Source of the DNA: Planctomycetia bacterium
GTDB taxonomy: Bacteria; Planctomycetota; Planctomycetia; Pirellulales; Thermoguttaceae
Assembly: GCA_030527105.1 (NCBI GenBank)
Contig: JAUNBK010000006.1
Location: 1-64,000, forward strand
Length of the DNA stretch: 64,000 nt
Reading direction: 5' to 3'
In this document: one piece after another, positions 9,381 through 19,700 of the stretch
Numbering within the stretch: position 1 is the first letter of the stretch
Layout: each line of letters starts with the position of its first letter
Notes under the pieces: model-generated
Database searches by the model: none
Told to the model about the DNA's origin: nothing
The model's input: the letters and a program-made list of their open reading frames with translations, nothing else
Translations under genes and position numbers: made by a program

Positions 9381-10166
9381 ATGACGAAAGATAGGATTTT
9401 GAAAAATCAGCCCCGCCTCTCTCTTGGATTGGCACTCGTCTTTTTGGCAAGTGTCTCGCCCGGCTGCACCTCGAATCCTTTCACGGAGGGTGCCTACATC
9501 GGCTGCGACACGCAAAGTCCGTACGTCGAACCAGATCAGCCTCGGCATCATCCCTCGACTTCTGTCCCCATTTTTGCGTCGCGAAACGTGAAATCCGATG
9601 CGCGGAATCGTGCCGCAATAGAACAATACACGGGTCGTCCCGTTCTTGCTCGCCCCGTGACGACTGACGATGTTTTGGCGTGGAGACAAGCAGGCGCGCC
9701 AGACCAAAACGTAATCACTCACATTCGCACACACGGCTGCGCCCAGCCGCTCACGCCGCAAGAAGTCCTCACGCTCCAGCAGCGCGGGGTCTCGAACAAC
9801 GTTATTCGCTCGATGCAGGAGCATCCCTATCCGAAAGTTGGCGCGCCAACTCCTCCTTCAAGCGGAAATTTCCCACGCAGTGGCTATTCCAACGCTAATT
9901 CGAACCCGAACACCAACCCGGGGACGTTTTATGCCGCCCCGACGCAAGCCTCCACGCCAAGAGCCTCCACGACGCTCGCTCCGCCTGCGCCCGCTCCAGG
10001 AGCAAAGCCGCGTGTGCGCATTGCGGACGGCGCGCCGCAAGTGGGTTCGCAAGTTGTTTTCCCAAACGAAGCCTACGATATCTATCCTGACTCGTATTCA
10101 ATTCCCGCGCAGAACGGCACTTTCTACTCCGATGACGTTTTTATTATGGACGGATGCTGCTATTGA
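9381..10166 (+). CDS. Predicted lipoprotein, function unknown
   Basis: The 261-residue product has a lipoprotein signal peptide ending in the lipobox-like SVSPGC (Cys at about residue 28). The middle contains two adjacent helical segments with a shared pattern, DDVLAWRQAGAPDQNVITHI and PQEVLTLQQRGVSNNVIRSM, that look like a short tandem helical repeat. The rest is Pro/Ala/Thr/Asn-rich, and the C-terminal segment has several Tyr residues and ends in CCY. I chose ATG 9381 over 9363 because it leaves a normal signal peptide. I do not recognise a function. Confidence 0.75.
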   Translation: MTKDRILKNQPRLSLGLALVFLASVSPGCTSNPFTEGAYIGCDTQSPYVEPDQPRHHPSTSVPIFASRNVKSDARNRAAIEQYTGRPVLARPVTTDDVLAWRQAGAPDQNVITHIRTHGCAQPLTPQEVLTLQQRGVSNNVIRSMQEHPYPKVGAPTPPSSGNFPRSGYSNANSNPNTNPGTFYAAPTQASTPRASTTLAPPAPAPGAKPRVRIADGAPQVGSQVVFPNEAYDIYPDSYSIPAQNGTFYSDDVFIMDGCCY

Positions 10167-10274
10167 ATCGCAACGCACATCGTATACAAATATAGTCGTG
10201 TACACAAATACAATAACGTGTAGCATGTAGTCATATGGTAACGTATAGTAACGAAACACAGAGAAAAAGCATTT

Positions 10275-11615
10275 ATGGAAGATAGAAGTACAACTGTCCA
10301 ACACGAAAAGTCGTTTCTGGTCGCGGTTCTTCTCCCTCAAAAGGTGGGTGGGTTGGAGATTGCGACGCAAGCGGGAGAGGAGCCGCTCGACGAGTTAAGC
10401 GGACTGGCGGAAGCTGCCGGGACACAGGTCGTTGGCGAGATGATCCAGAGGCGCACGCAGATCGACTCCGCCACGTATATCGGCAGCGGAAAGGTGTTGG
10501 AACTCAAAGCGATGGTGGAGAAGACCGAAGCCGACGTCGTGATTTTCGACAACGACTTGGCGCCCGGGCAGACGCGCAACCTCGAGAAGGAACTCAACGT
10601 CAAAGTCCTCGATCGCACCGAGTTGATTCTCGACATTTTCGCCACTCGGGCACAAACCAAAGAGGCGCGCCTCGCCGTCGAACTCGCGCAGCTTGAGTAC
10701 TCGCTCCCTCGTCTCAAACGAATGTGGACACACCTTTCGCGCCAGAAAAAAGGCGTCGGGCTCCGTGGTCCTGGCGAAACGCAGCTCGAAGTCGACCGAC
10801 GGCTCGCTCAAAAAAGAATTGCCGACCTGAAGGCGGAGTTGGAGGTCGTGCAGAGGCGGAAGGAGAGAGAAGTCTCTTCGAGAAACGAAACGCGCACCGT
10901 CTCGCTCGTTGGATACACAAACGCAGGCAAAAGCACGCTCATGAACGCGCTCACGGGTGCCGACGTCTTCGTGAAAGACCAGCTTTTTGCAACGTTGGAC
11001 ACGCGCACCCGTCGTTGGACGCTCCCCGGCTGGGGACCGATCCTCTTGAGCGACACTGTCGGGTTTGTGCGCAACCTCCCGCACCACCTTGTTGCGAGCT
11101 TTCGCGCAACCCTCGAAGAGGCGCGTTGTGCCGACCTGCTCCTGCATGTGGCGGACGGAAGCAATCCGCAAGTGATGTTTCAAATTCAGGCGGCTTACGA
11201 GGTCTTGGAACACTTGGGAATCGAGCAAAAGGACACCATTCTCGTCATCAACAAGATTGATCGTTTGCGCGAGATGGAGCAAGAGGAGACACTTCCGCCA
11301 GAGTATGGACTCCACGCGCTTTTGAGTCGCTACCCCGACGCGATCGGCATTAGTGCGCGAAGTGGCGAGGGTTTGGAGTCCCTTGCGCAAGCCGTGAGCG
11401 ATATGCTCAGCCGCCATTTTCCCACGGTGGAAGCCCGAATGCGCGCCGAGAATGGGAGGCTCGCGGCATTTTTTGAGAATCATGGCGAGGTTTTCTCCCG
11501 CCAATACACCGACGACGGCGAGTTGGTCATGCGTTGTCGTATCGCGAGTTCGTTCTTGGGGAAAATTCGCAACGAAGCCTTACGCCTCATCATGTTGGAG
11601 AGCGGGGAGGTCTGA
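10275..11615 (+). CDS. hflX: GTPase HflX
   Basis: HflX is a ribosome-associated GTPase that rescues stalled or heat-damaged ribosomes. The 446-residue protein has the N-terminal HflX domain (about 1-200, with the glycine-rich linker GVGLRGPGETQLEVDRR). Its G domain has G1 GYTNAGKS (about 213-220), DTVGF (about 259) and NKID (about 325). Length is normal. The 108-bp gap from the lipoprotein gene holds an AT-rich stretch with near-palindromic gtatac/gtacac words. It has no partner gene next to it. Confidence 0.96.
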   Translation: MEDRSTTVQHEKSFLVAVLLPQKVGGLEIATQAGEEPLDELSGLAEAAGTQVVGEMIQRRTQIDSATYIGSGKVLELKAMVEKTEADVVIFDNDLAPGQTRNLEKELNVKVLDRTELILDIFATRAQTKEARLAVELAQLEYSLPRLKRMWTHLSRQKKGVGLRGPGETQLEVDRRLAQKRIADLKAELEVVQRRKEREVSSRNETRTVSLVGYTNAGKSTLMNALTGADVFVKDQLFATLDTRTRRWTLPGWGPILLSDTVGFVRNLPHHLVASFRATLEEARCADLLLHVADGSNPQVMFQIQAAYEVLEHLGIEQKDTILVINKIDRLREMEQEETLPPEYGLHALLSRYPDAIGISARSGEGLESLAQAVSDMLSRHFPTVEARMRAENGRLAAFFENHGEVFSRQYTDDGELVMRCRIASSFLGKIRNEALRLIMLESGEV

Positions 11616-11653
11616 GCCTCCAGGAAATACCATGAGGTGGACGGAGTGCCTTG

Positions 11654-11711
11654 TATACCGATCGTCCTTTAAAATTTCCGTTTTGCGCGACGATTTGCGA
11701 GCCGTGGTGCT
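11654..11711 (+). repeat. R1 repeat, left half only
   Basis: The left end (TATACCGATCGTCC then tttaaaatttccg) and the start of the core (GCGAGCCGTGGTGC) are present. The right half is replaced by an unrelated long hairpin at 11714-11754. Confidence 0.8.
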
Positions 11712-11713
11712 TA

Positions 11714-11754
11714 AAATGTGAAAAAGGGTTCGAAATGAACTTTTTTTCACATTT
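11714..11754. terminator. Bidirectional stem-loop terminator
   Basis: AAATGTGAAAAA and TTTTTCACATTT form a perfect 12-bp stem between the convergent ends of hflX and the DUF4173-like gene. The A/T runs within the stem give a U-tract in both directions. Confidence 0.75.
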
Positions 11755-11788
11755 GCGATTTCGTGCAGAGTGAAGACCGCTGGAAACA

Positions 11789-13402
11789 TTAGTATACCGA
11801 CTTGGTATACACTTCAAATTTCCGGATCGCTTCGTCTCTTTCGTAAATGTTGGTGTAGTGCGGGATTTTCGCTTCGTATTGCTTCATCCTCTTTTGAAAA
11901 AGGCATTTTGCCAACTCAAACCGACGCCACGAAGCCGGAACGTGTTGCGAACGCAGCCTTGCGCTCTGCATATCGCTCTGAACCTTCAACAAATGCGCGC
12001 CGATGCCGTTGCGGATATTCTCGTCTTCCGAGTCCAAGAGAGGGAAGAGGGCGAGCCAACCGTCGAGAGAAATCTCCTGCGCCGCTATATTATACGCACA
12101 CGAAAGGTTCCCTCGCGCGATTTGCCAACCGTTCCACGAGTAGACGATATAATCTATTGGCAAAAGGCAGAAAAGAAAAACCAGCACCCCGACCGTCGCG
12201 GCAAAACGTTGGAGAAGCCACGAAAGACGATAGCCTTTGTGTATTTTGACACAAATCCAAAGGATTCCGACCACGACGGCGGTCGTTCCGAAAAAGCCCA
12301 CGACGCGCAGCCACGTGAGACCATTGCGCTCAACATAGATGCCGAGCCGAGTGTAGACCGCAAGAGCAAGGACGAGATTCGTACAAATCCATATCGTTGC
12401 CCACGCCTTGAGGCGAGGGAGTCGAGAGTCGCGATAGATTGCCGGGGTGAATATCATCGCACATACGCAAGTCGCAAGCCCCAGCGCGAGCGTGAGCCAT
12501 GCCGCCCCTTGGTGGCAAAACGCGGGATAATCGAAGTGTTGAGGGCGCGGTATCGCAAAAAGGGTTATATACTCAAAAATAAGATATACAACATACAAAA
12601 ACACGAGCACAGCAAGCGTATTGCGCCAGACGAAGTACCACAGCGTATTGGTCTGCGGAGCCGAATCGTCGACAATCACGTCGTTCGGCATCGGCACCTC
12701 GTACGAAACCTTAAAAAGACTCGCAAGAAACCAACACGAAACCACCCAAATGACGCACTCGCCAAACGTGAGGAAATCGAGGCGGAGATCAATTTCCAAG
12801 AGCGGCTGGCATAATTTTTGGAGCGTTGGATTTGCCATCACGAAGACGACACCAAACACAAGCGCCGCCAAAATCGGCACCAAAATCGAAAAGAGCAAGT
12901 CTATTTTGAGGGAGTGAAGCACAAAATAGGGATATCGAAAAGGTCGCGAAAAACCCCGAAGATTCGCGTTCGCAAGGTATTTCTTCAAGTGTGTCCACGT
13001 GAATGGGACGCCAGAACCTTCCGCCACGAGGAGAAAAAGAAGTGCGAACGTCGCGAACTCCAGCCCCGCCGAGGCAAGGAAAAACATGCGCGCTGCCGCA
13101 AGCCAAACCATTATCGTGAGAACGCAGCGCTTCATCGTGAGCGTTTTGCGCCAAGCGCCCAGCCAAAGAACGAGCGGCGCAACCGCGAAAAAAAGGGCGA
13201 TGCCTGTGGCGCACAAGAGACGGCAGTCCGTACCCAAATCGATGCTTTGGTAGTAGAGAAAATCGGCGATGAACACCCCCGCAAGCACCGCGAGGACTTC
13301 CGACCAGCGGATTGGCGACACGGGTTCCCACCCGCACTCGGAGGGCTTCTCTCCTCCCGCATTGTTGGTCGCCGGAATAGCAGGTTGTTGGGTACCAGAC
13401 AT
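11789..13402 (-). CDS. Polytopic membrane protein, DUF4173/DUF4153-like
   Basis: The 537-residue protein begins with a soluble Pro/Ala-rich segment of about 30 residues, then shows roughly ten to twelve hydrophobic segments to about residue 430 and a soluble C-terminal tail. The stretch YVERNGLTWLRVVGFFG inside the membrane part resembles the conserved segment I recall from DUF4173/DUF4153 membrane proteins, whose function is unknown. A good ribosome site (TAGGAGGAC) precedes the ATG. It is transcribed alone, towards hflX. Confidence 0.8.
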   Translation of the reverse strand: MSGTQQPAIPATNNAGGEKPSECGWEPVSPIRWSEVLAVLAGVFIADFLYYQSIDLGTDCRLLCATGIALFFAVAPLVLWLGAWRKTLTMKRCVLTIMVWLAAARMFFLASAGLEFATFALLFLLVAEGSGVPFTWTHLKKYLANANLRGFSRPFRYPYFVLHSLKIDLLFSILVPILAALVFGVVFVMANPTLQKLCQPLLEIDLRLDFLTFGECVIWVVSCWFLASLFKVSYEVPMPNDVIVDDSAPQTNTLWYFVWRNTLAVLVFLYVVYLIFEYITLFAIPRPQHFDYPAFCHQGAAWLTLALGLATCVCAMIFTPAIYRDSRLPRLKAWATIWICTNLVLALAVYTRLGIYVERNGLTWLRVVGFFGTTAVVVGILWICVKIHKGYRLSWLLQRFAATVGVLVFLFCLLPIDYIVYSWNGWQIARGNLSCAYNIAAQEISLDGWLALFPLLDSEDENIRNGIGAHLLKVQSDMQSARLRSQHVPASWRRFELAKCLFQKRMKQYEAKIPHYTNIYERDEAIRKFEVYTKSVY

Positions 13403-13447
13403 GGGGTCCTCCTAAAAGTGAGTATCAGAGCCGACATTTTGAACGTT

Positions 13448-13464
13448 TATAATACTTCGCGTTA
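13448..13464 (-). repeat. R1 right-end fragment
   Basis: TATAATACTTCGCGTTA is the reverse complement of the usual R1 right end. It is an isolated 17-bp relic upstream of the DUF4173-like gene. Confidence 0.5.
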
Positions 13465-13574
13465 CCTCCTCGGCACAGAGGAAAAACCTTGACTTCTCCA
13501 TTGTAGCCCACCGCCGCACCGCTGTCAAGGGGGAGAACCCGAGATTCTCACACGAACACGGACACTCTCGGTTT

Positions 13575-13678
13575 TATACTCGTTCTCATTTGAATTTCCG
13601 TTTTGTGCGATTCTGATGCAGGCATTTTCAGCGAAGCAAAAATGCTGGTGAAGCGGAATTTAAAGGAGAACGAGTATA
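13575..13678 (+). repeat. R1-type repeat with alternative core (type B)
   Basis: It has near-perfect terminal inverted repeats, TATACTCGTTCTC at the left and GAGAACGAGTATA at the right. The core differs from other R1 copies: it contains GCATTTTCAGCGAAGC and AAAAATGC, which fold into a hairpin. A nearly identical core occurs at 47781-47870. Confidence 0.85.
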
Positions 13679-13728
13679 AAGGAGGAGTGCGAGTAAGGAA
13701 GGTCTCTCGTAAATTGTAAAAATAGGTC

Positions 13729-13757
13729 TGGACAAGAAACTCCATCTATGCTATACT
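13729..13757 (+). promoter_or_regulatory. Sigma70-type promoter for flhA
   Basis: TGGACA (13729-13734), a 17-bp spacer and TATACT (13752-13757) lie about 100 bp upstream of the flhA start. Confidence 0.6.
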
Positions 13758-13858
13758 GAGGCTCGTCGCGGCTTCGGCTTTCGCGATGTGTCGTGTGTCG
13801 TTCCACGGCGGAGACAATACACGAATTCCGACGTTTCGTTCACTCTTTTACCAAAAAT

Positions 13859-16021
13859 ATGATGAGCCTATTATCCCGATTCCGATTTCATGAGCGCTGG
13901 ACAGAATACCTGTTTCCCGCGTCGCTTTTGGTGTCAATCGCCATCATATTGCTCCCGTTGCCGGGCGGAGTGTTGGATTTGCTCCTGTGTTTCAATTTGG
14001 CTTTTTCCGCGCTCATTTTGCTCACGACGGTGTTTGTGCGAAAACCCTTGGACTTTAGCATCTTTCCGTCGCTCCTCCTCTCCGTGACGCTTTTTCGTTT
14101 GGGACTTAATATCGCCACCACACGCCTGATTTTGTCGCACGGAGCGGAAGCGGGCGAATTCGCCGCCGGCGCCGTCGTGCAATCCTTCAGCACGTTCGTC
14201 GCGAACGATAATGCGGTCGTTGGATTTGTCATATTTCTCATCATCCTCATCATTCAATTCGTCGTCATCACGAAGGGAGCGGGGCGTATTAGCGAAGTGA
14301 GTGCTCGCTTCGTTCTCGATGGGCTGCCGGGGAAGCAATCAGCCATTGATGCCGACCTGCAGTCGGGTGCGATTTCGCAACAGGAAGCTGCTGCGCAAAG
14401 AGCGGAGTTGATGGACGCTGTCGACTTCTACGGCGCGATGGATGGCGCGGGAAAATTCGTCCGTGGCGACGCGATCGCGGGATTGTGTATCACGTGCGTC
14501 AACATCGTGGCGGGGCTGGCGATCGGGATTTTTCGCGACAAGATGCCGATCGCCGAGGCGGCGGGGTTATACACGCGACTCACGATTGGCGACGGGTTGG
14601 TGAGCCAAATCCCCGCATTCCTTTTGGCAATTGCTGCGGCACTTTTGGCGACACGAAGCAATCGCGAGCGAGCGTTTGCGCGCGATGTTCCGACCCAACT
14701 TTTCTCAAGCCCCATCGTTTTGGGAACGACCGCCGTTTTCCTTGGTCTCCTTTGTCTCACGCCGTTGCCGAGCGTCCCTTTGGGCTTGCTGGCGATCGGC
14801 TGCGCGTCCTTGGCGGGCTATTTGCACTGGAGTACTTTGCGACGTGCCCAACTCGAAGCGGAGCAGACACGAAATGCAACAGGCAGCGCCGCGCGAGATG
14901 TACCCGTGAGCGATGCCATTCAAACGGACGCGATCGAGTGGGAGTTAGGAAGCGCTATCCTCTCTTGGACGAGCGAAAATCCCGAGGCGAAGTCCGACGA
15001 GAACGCTCTTGAATCCTCACCAGAATCCGCCGCTGAATCCTCTGCGGAATCTGCAACCGCTCGCCCGCTTCTCGACGAGATATGCGATGTTCGACGCGCG
15101 CTTGCTCAAGATATTGGGCTTCTTCTCCCTCCCGTGCGAATTCGAGGTGGGCGCGATTTGGGTGCCACGGAGTATCGCATTCGAATCAACGGAAGCGTTG
15201 CGGCGCAGTGGAATTTGCGTCCCGACTTCGTTCTGGCGATCGAAACTCCCCAAAGCGCGGCACCCGTCGAGGGGCTTCTCACGAAGGAGCCTATTCGGAG
15301 TGCGCCAGCGTATTGGATGGACCCGTCGCACGCCGCCGACGCGCGCGAGTTGGGGTACGATGTCGTCTCGCCACGAGCGATGCTGGTTCGGCACTTTCAC
15401 GCAACGATGCGGACGCACGCTGCCGAGCTTCTCTCTCGCGAGTCGGTTCAAACGATGCTGGACGAATTGCGCAGTCGAAATCCCGCCACGGTTCGCGATG
15501 CCCTGGCGAACGAGAAACTCACGCTGAAGGAGATACACCGCGTCCTCCAACGTCTGCTGGCGGAGGAGGTTTCGATTCGCCCGCTTGCGCTCATTCTCGA
15601 AACGCTTGCGGACAAAGCCTCCGCCAAGAACAACATCGTCCAACTCGCAGAAGCGGCAAGAATCGCGCTCGGGAAAATAATCACGGAACGTCATCTCGAC
15701 GCGGACGGCAAGTTGTACGTCTATATGCTTGCGCCCGAGGTTGAGGCGAAAGTGGCGCAGGCGTTCGAATACACGGACGAGGGGCAGAATGTTTTTCTCT
15801 CCCCCACCGACGCGCAGTATCTCAACGACTTTATTGCGGCGCAGAACCGAAGTTTGGAGTTTTTCGGACGCCAAGCGGTTCTCCTTTGCGCGCCGGAAAT
15901 TCGATCGGCACTTCGTGAGATTCTGAGCGATAAAACGTCTCAAACGGCGGTTCTGAGTTTTCGCGAAATTTCTCGAAATGTTGAAATCGAGTTGGTTCAA
16001 ATGATAAAGGCGCGCGAGTAG
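13859..16021 (+). CDS. flhA: Flagellar biosynthesis / type III export protein FlhA
   Basis: FlhA is the export-gate membrane protein of the flagellar type III secretion apparatus. The 720-residue product has about eight membrane segments in the first 320 residues and a cytoplasmic domain after them. The FHIPEP-family signature appears as RFVLDGLPGKQSAIDADL (the usual Met after KQ is Ser). An acidic/Ser-rich linker (about 375-420) separates membrane and cytoplasmic parts. The start at 13859 (MMSLLSRF) gives normal length, although no strong ribosome site is visible. No other flagellar gene is nearby. A non-flagellar type III homologue is less likely given the overall fit. Confidence 0.92.
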   Translation: MMSLLSRFRFHERWTEYLFPASLLVSIAIILLPLPGGVLDLLLCFNLAFSALILLTTVFVRKPLDFSIFPSLLLSVTLFRLGLNIATTRLILSHGAEAGEFAAGAVVQSFSTFVANDNAVVGFVIFLIILIIQFVVITKGAGRISEVSARFVLDGLPGKQSAIDADLQSGAISQQEAAAQRAELMDAVDFYGAMDGAGKFVRGDAIAGLCITCVNIVAGLAIGIFRDKMPIAEAAGLYTRLTIGDGLVSQIPAFLLAIAAALLATRSNRERAFARDVPTQLFSSPIVLGTTAVFLGLLCLTPLPSVPLGLLAIGCASLAGYLHWSTLRRAQLEAEQTRNATGSAARDVPVSDAIQTDAIEWELGSAILSWTSENPEAKSDENALESSPESAAESSAESATARPLLDEICDVRRALAQDIGLLLPPVRIRGGRDLGATEYRIRINGSVAAQWNLRPDFVLAIETPQSAAPVEGLLTKEPIRSAPAYWMDPSHAADARELGYDVVSPRAMLVRHFHATMRTHAAELLSRESVQTMLDELRSRNPATVRDALANEKLTLKEIHRVLQRLLAEEVSIRPLALILETLADKASAKNNIVQLAEAARIALGKIITERHLDADGKLYVYMLAPEVEAKVAQAFEYTDEGQNVFLSPTDAQYLNDFIAAQNRSLEFFGRQAVLLCAPEIRSALREILSDKTSQTAVLSFREISRNVEIELVQMIKARE

Positions 16022-16193
16022 CCCATTCAAGACGCATTCAGAGGAAAAACACGCTCACACCAAAGCATCCGCGTGGGGCGGATCGCGTCAGACCACAAAT
16101 GCCAAAATAGAATTTTTTTGTTCGCTTTCCTCCATATTCTACGTTTCTATTATATCGGAAGCATAAACTTATCACACGGAGCTTCGAGCTCTT

Positions 16194-16257
16194 TATAATG
16201 CTTTGCGTTGAAATTTCCGGTTTTGCCTGCCGTTGGCGTGACGCACCGCGGCTCCTC
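16194..16257 (-). repeat. R1 repeat, truncated, reverse orientation
   Basis: It starts TATAATGCTTTGCGTTG, then aaatttccgg, and contains a shortened core (GCCGTTGGCGTGACGCACC). The other end is lost. The fragment is bracketed by TTATCACA (16170-16177) and TGTGATAA (16265-16272). Confidence 0.65.
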
Positions 16258-16311
16258 ACTTTTTTGTGATAACTCGAATTTATTTGAACGCCAGTTAATT
16301 GGGAGAGTCCG

Positions 16312-16668
16312 ATGAACGAATACATAATTAGATTTTTGATGGGAGGAACCACCTTAGTTCTGGTTAGTGTCGTGGGAAAGCAGTCTGTCTATTTAGGGGG
16401 AACGCTTAGCGCGCTTCCTATGATTAGTGGTCTGTTCTTTCTTATCAACATTCTCCACAAAAACAACGACGAAATGATGAATCAGGCTTGTGGCGGCATG
16501 GTTGGCATGATCATTGGACTATTTTTCTTCATGACAATATACGTTTCGATGAAGTTTGGCTGCCGCGTGAACGAAGCCTTCGCGATCGGCTTGATCGCGT
16601 GCCTCGTCCTTGCGGGAGGGGCGATTTTTGCTCAACACGGTTTTATGCCATTTCGTGTTGAAATTTAA
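16312..16668 (+). CDS. Small four-helix membrane protein, function unknown
   Basis: The 118-residue product consists almost wholly of about four hydrophobic segments separated by short polar turns (for example NILHKNNDEMMNQ). It resembles small DMT-like or GlpM-like integral membrane proteins in layout, but I cannot assign a family. A GGGAGAG ribosome site lies 4-10 nt before the ATG. It is followed by a strong hairpin and is convergent with the large kinase gene. Confidence 0.75.
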   Translation: MNEYIIRFLMGGTTLVLVSVVGKQSVYLGGTLSALPMISGLFFLINILHKNNDEMMNQACGGMVGMIIGLFFFMTIYVSMKFGCRVNEAFAIGLIACLVLAGGAIFAQHGFMPFRVEI

Positions 16669-16672
16669 CGTA

Positions 16673-16707
16673 CCGACCGCCGTTGGAATTCGCTCAATGG
16701 CGGTCGG
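16673..16707. terminator. Strong stem-loop between convergent genes
   Basis: CCGACCGCCGTTG and CAATGGCGGTCGG pair over 13 positions around a 9-nt loop, starting 4 nt after the small membrane gene and ending 16 nt before the end of the kinase gene. The left arm resembles part of the R1 core (ccgtccgccgttgg), so it may derive from an R1 copy. Confidence 0.7.
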
Positions 16708-16723
16708 AAGCGTTCGGAGAGAC

Positions 16724-19700
16724 TCAAGGAGTGGGCGTCTCCTCGTGTGTCGGGGAAACCAAGGGGCTTGCCGGAGCCGCCGGATACAACCCCAATCTGG
16801 GGAAATAGAGCAAACCCGAAAGAGCTTGTACGTCGCGTTTTTCCCATTTTTCGCCTAGCGCGTTAAGCTCGTTGTGGATGATCGTGAGGTCGTAGGTACG
16901 AGCCTCTGCCACAGTGGCGACATAGAGAATATTCCCCGTCACGTCCGTCGCCAAGTCTTTGATCCACAATCGGAGGTCTTTGATGGGAGAAAAATTGATT
17001 CCCAAATCATCCGAAAATCCCCGTCTTGCAGATCCCATGAGTGTTTCCAACTTGAGGGAGGATACGACATAAACACACTCAAACGCGAATTTTTCTGGGA
17101 TAAATTGATAAAAACGAAGTACCCCATCGTCGCCAGCGGCAACGAAAGCGTCCTCATTTTCCCACGCGCCAAAGCCTCGCCCTAGAGGAACGAGACCATC
17201 AACCGCTATTACACTTACGAAAGAATCAAACATTTGGAGAGGGACTTTTTGCATGAGAGTTCGTGTTTCAGCGTCCCAAACAGCGACGAAATTCGCAAGC
17301 CCGGTCTGAACGAGAAAACGACCGCTTTTCGTATAGGTGATTTTGCCTCGGTTTGTCGTGATATCCGGACCGACGAGTGCCACACGATTTGTGGGGAATA
17401 GCTGTTTTTTATCTTTTAACGACCAGAACACCACGGCACCGTCGCTGTCAGCAACCGCCATTTCTTGTGAGTCGGCACGAAATGCCACCTGCACCGAGTC
17501 CGTTTCGTCCTCTTGAAAAGAAGAATTGAATAGTTCCAACCTCTTCCACCCCTCCGCGCTATTCTCAGAATCGAAGAGCCAACAAGCCCCTTTCTTTGTT
17601 TCAGAGCCAGAAAAGAGAGATAACACTCCTCCACTGGAAGTACTGTGTTGTCCAATTGCGGCAATCCAACGTCCGCACGGGCTTGCGTAAACTCGCACGA
17701 AACCACCTTTGGGAATGCCTTTCTGCGCCGTCAGAACGGGATGTTCTATCGACTTGCCTTCGTCATTAATCACGTCCAGCTTTCCGTCTTTGCCAAGGAG
17801 AATGAAGCATTCCTTTTTCTCCGAATTCCAAAACCTCGAGAAAAACTCTATATTTCCGCGACGAAAAGTTTCTTTCTCCCCATCGTGCAAGAAGAAGGAA
17901 TAATCACGAACCATAGAGGTGGTCAGACCCGCCCAACGCTTTCCGGCTCCTGCCGTTATTCTATCGGCGCTATGTTTTTCCTTCTGGATCGAGAACGGCT
18001 CTGAGGAGGTGCAATAATCCCACCGCCGAACAAGCCCATCTGTACCAACTGTCAACAACTTGCCCGAGGTTGTAAAGAAACAATGGTTTTTTTGTCCTAC
18101 AACTTGCTCTTCATCTATGCCAGTGACAAATCGAGCCAAGATTTCTTTCGTTTTCAAATCTGTTATCACGTTCGTACCACTCGAAAAAGAGAGCACGAGA
18201 ATGCTATCATCCCTCGACCAATCAACACCCGTGACGGCGTTCTCGGGTGCCATCATGTGCCCCCCGATATTCGCTTCCGTGTCGGCTCGCTCTAGTGCGT
18301 ACGGGCTTGTGTGGGTGTAATTTGAAAGGGGATTCGACCACTCTGGCATTGATTGACCAATGAGCGACAAATCGGTTATTTGAACAATTTGCAGGGAACC
18401 ATCCGAAAAACCGACGGCAAATTCCTTTTTGTCCCAACTCAGAGCAAAAGCGGACGGTGTTGTGACCTCAAGAAAACGAGGTCTGTCTGCCATCAGTTTT
18501 GTCGTTGCCAACTCTTTCCCCTCTTGAACATCCCACAAGGTTAACGTACCTTGAAAGGTCAATTCAAGCACCCGATCTTCCGAAACGAAAGCCAAAAAGA
18601 TGGTGAACTCGTCTCCAACACTGTCTTTCTGCCAAGAGCGAATGACCTCTCCGTCGTTCCACTGACAAAGTGTTATCTTGCGACCAGTTGTCGTGGTGTG
18701 GGCAAATGTTTTCCCTTCTGGGGACGCTGCGATGATAGGCAGAGTCATATCGTCCGCCGAAAAGGGGCGAAAAATACGCGACAACGTTCGTATTGGGGTT
18801 GGATTCCCCACCTCGAAAAACACCATGTCGCCAGAGCCTAACGAGGCGGCGAATTCCTTCCCAACATCTGGAAACGCGAGGTTGCTCACCAAAGTTTTTC
18901 CTCGTTGAACATCTTGGTCGCTGATGGATGGATAGGGTAAGTACGCTAGCGGTTTTTCCAGATCCCGCGGATCATAGGAAATTATAGGATAATAAGCAAA
19001 ATTTCCCACAAGGAGAGAATCGGCTCCTGGATGATATCTCGCATCCGTGACGCTCAAATTTGGATGCGACAATTTGAGTATTCCCGTCGTTTTACCCAGC
19101 TTTTCGCCAGTTTCGGTATCAAAAACAGAAAGCGTGTGATTGTTCTCATGGATAACCAGCCGTTTCGCAAGCAATGAGTATACTGCGGCACGAATGCCCA
19201 AGGCGGGACGCGATTCGGGATCCTGAATGTCGATAAACTTCGGATTCCCCTCTTCGTCTCGCTGCGCAAGATTCCAGATTCGATAATGGTTGTTAAGGCA
19301 AAGAGAAACGAAGCGGGTTTCATCGAGCCAATAGACCCGCTGAATCAAATTTCCTTCAGTACCGGGCAGTTCCGGCTCCGTAATTTCCGCAAGGATTTTC
19401 TCTGCGGCAATATCCCACACAACGACCTTTCCTGTCTCGGCACTGGCAAGGATCAGGTTGCCACTGGGGGAAATATCCACACGACGAACGAACTTCCACC
19501 TCTCATGCGGCGTTTCGGCGAAAGGAAGAGCCAAGGTTTTAATCGGCGTTCCGTCCGATTTCCACAGTTTGAAAAGCCCGTCCCCTCCAGCAGTCGCGAT
19601 AGTCTTACCGTCTTGAGAAAGAACGAGACACGTCATCCCATTCTCATGAGCCTTCACCTGTTTCAAGAGTTTTCCATCGGGGAACGAAAAGAAAAGAAGA

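Noticed and set aside
10167..10274. Regulatory palindrome between the lipoprotein gene and hflX
   Set aside because: The gtatac/gtacac words are short and irregular; no convincing operator could be defined.
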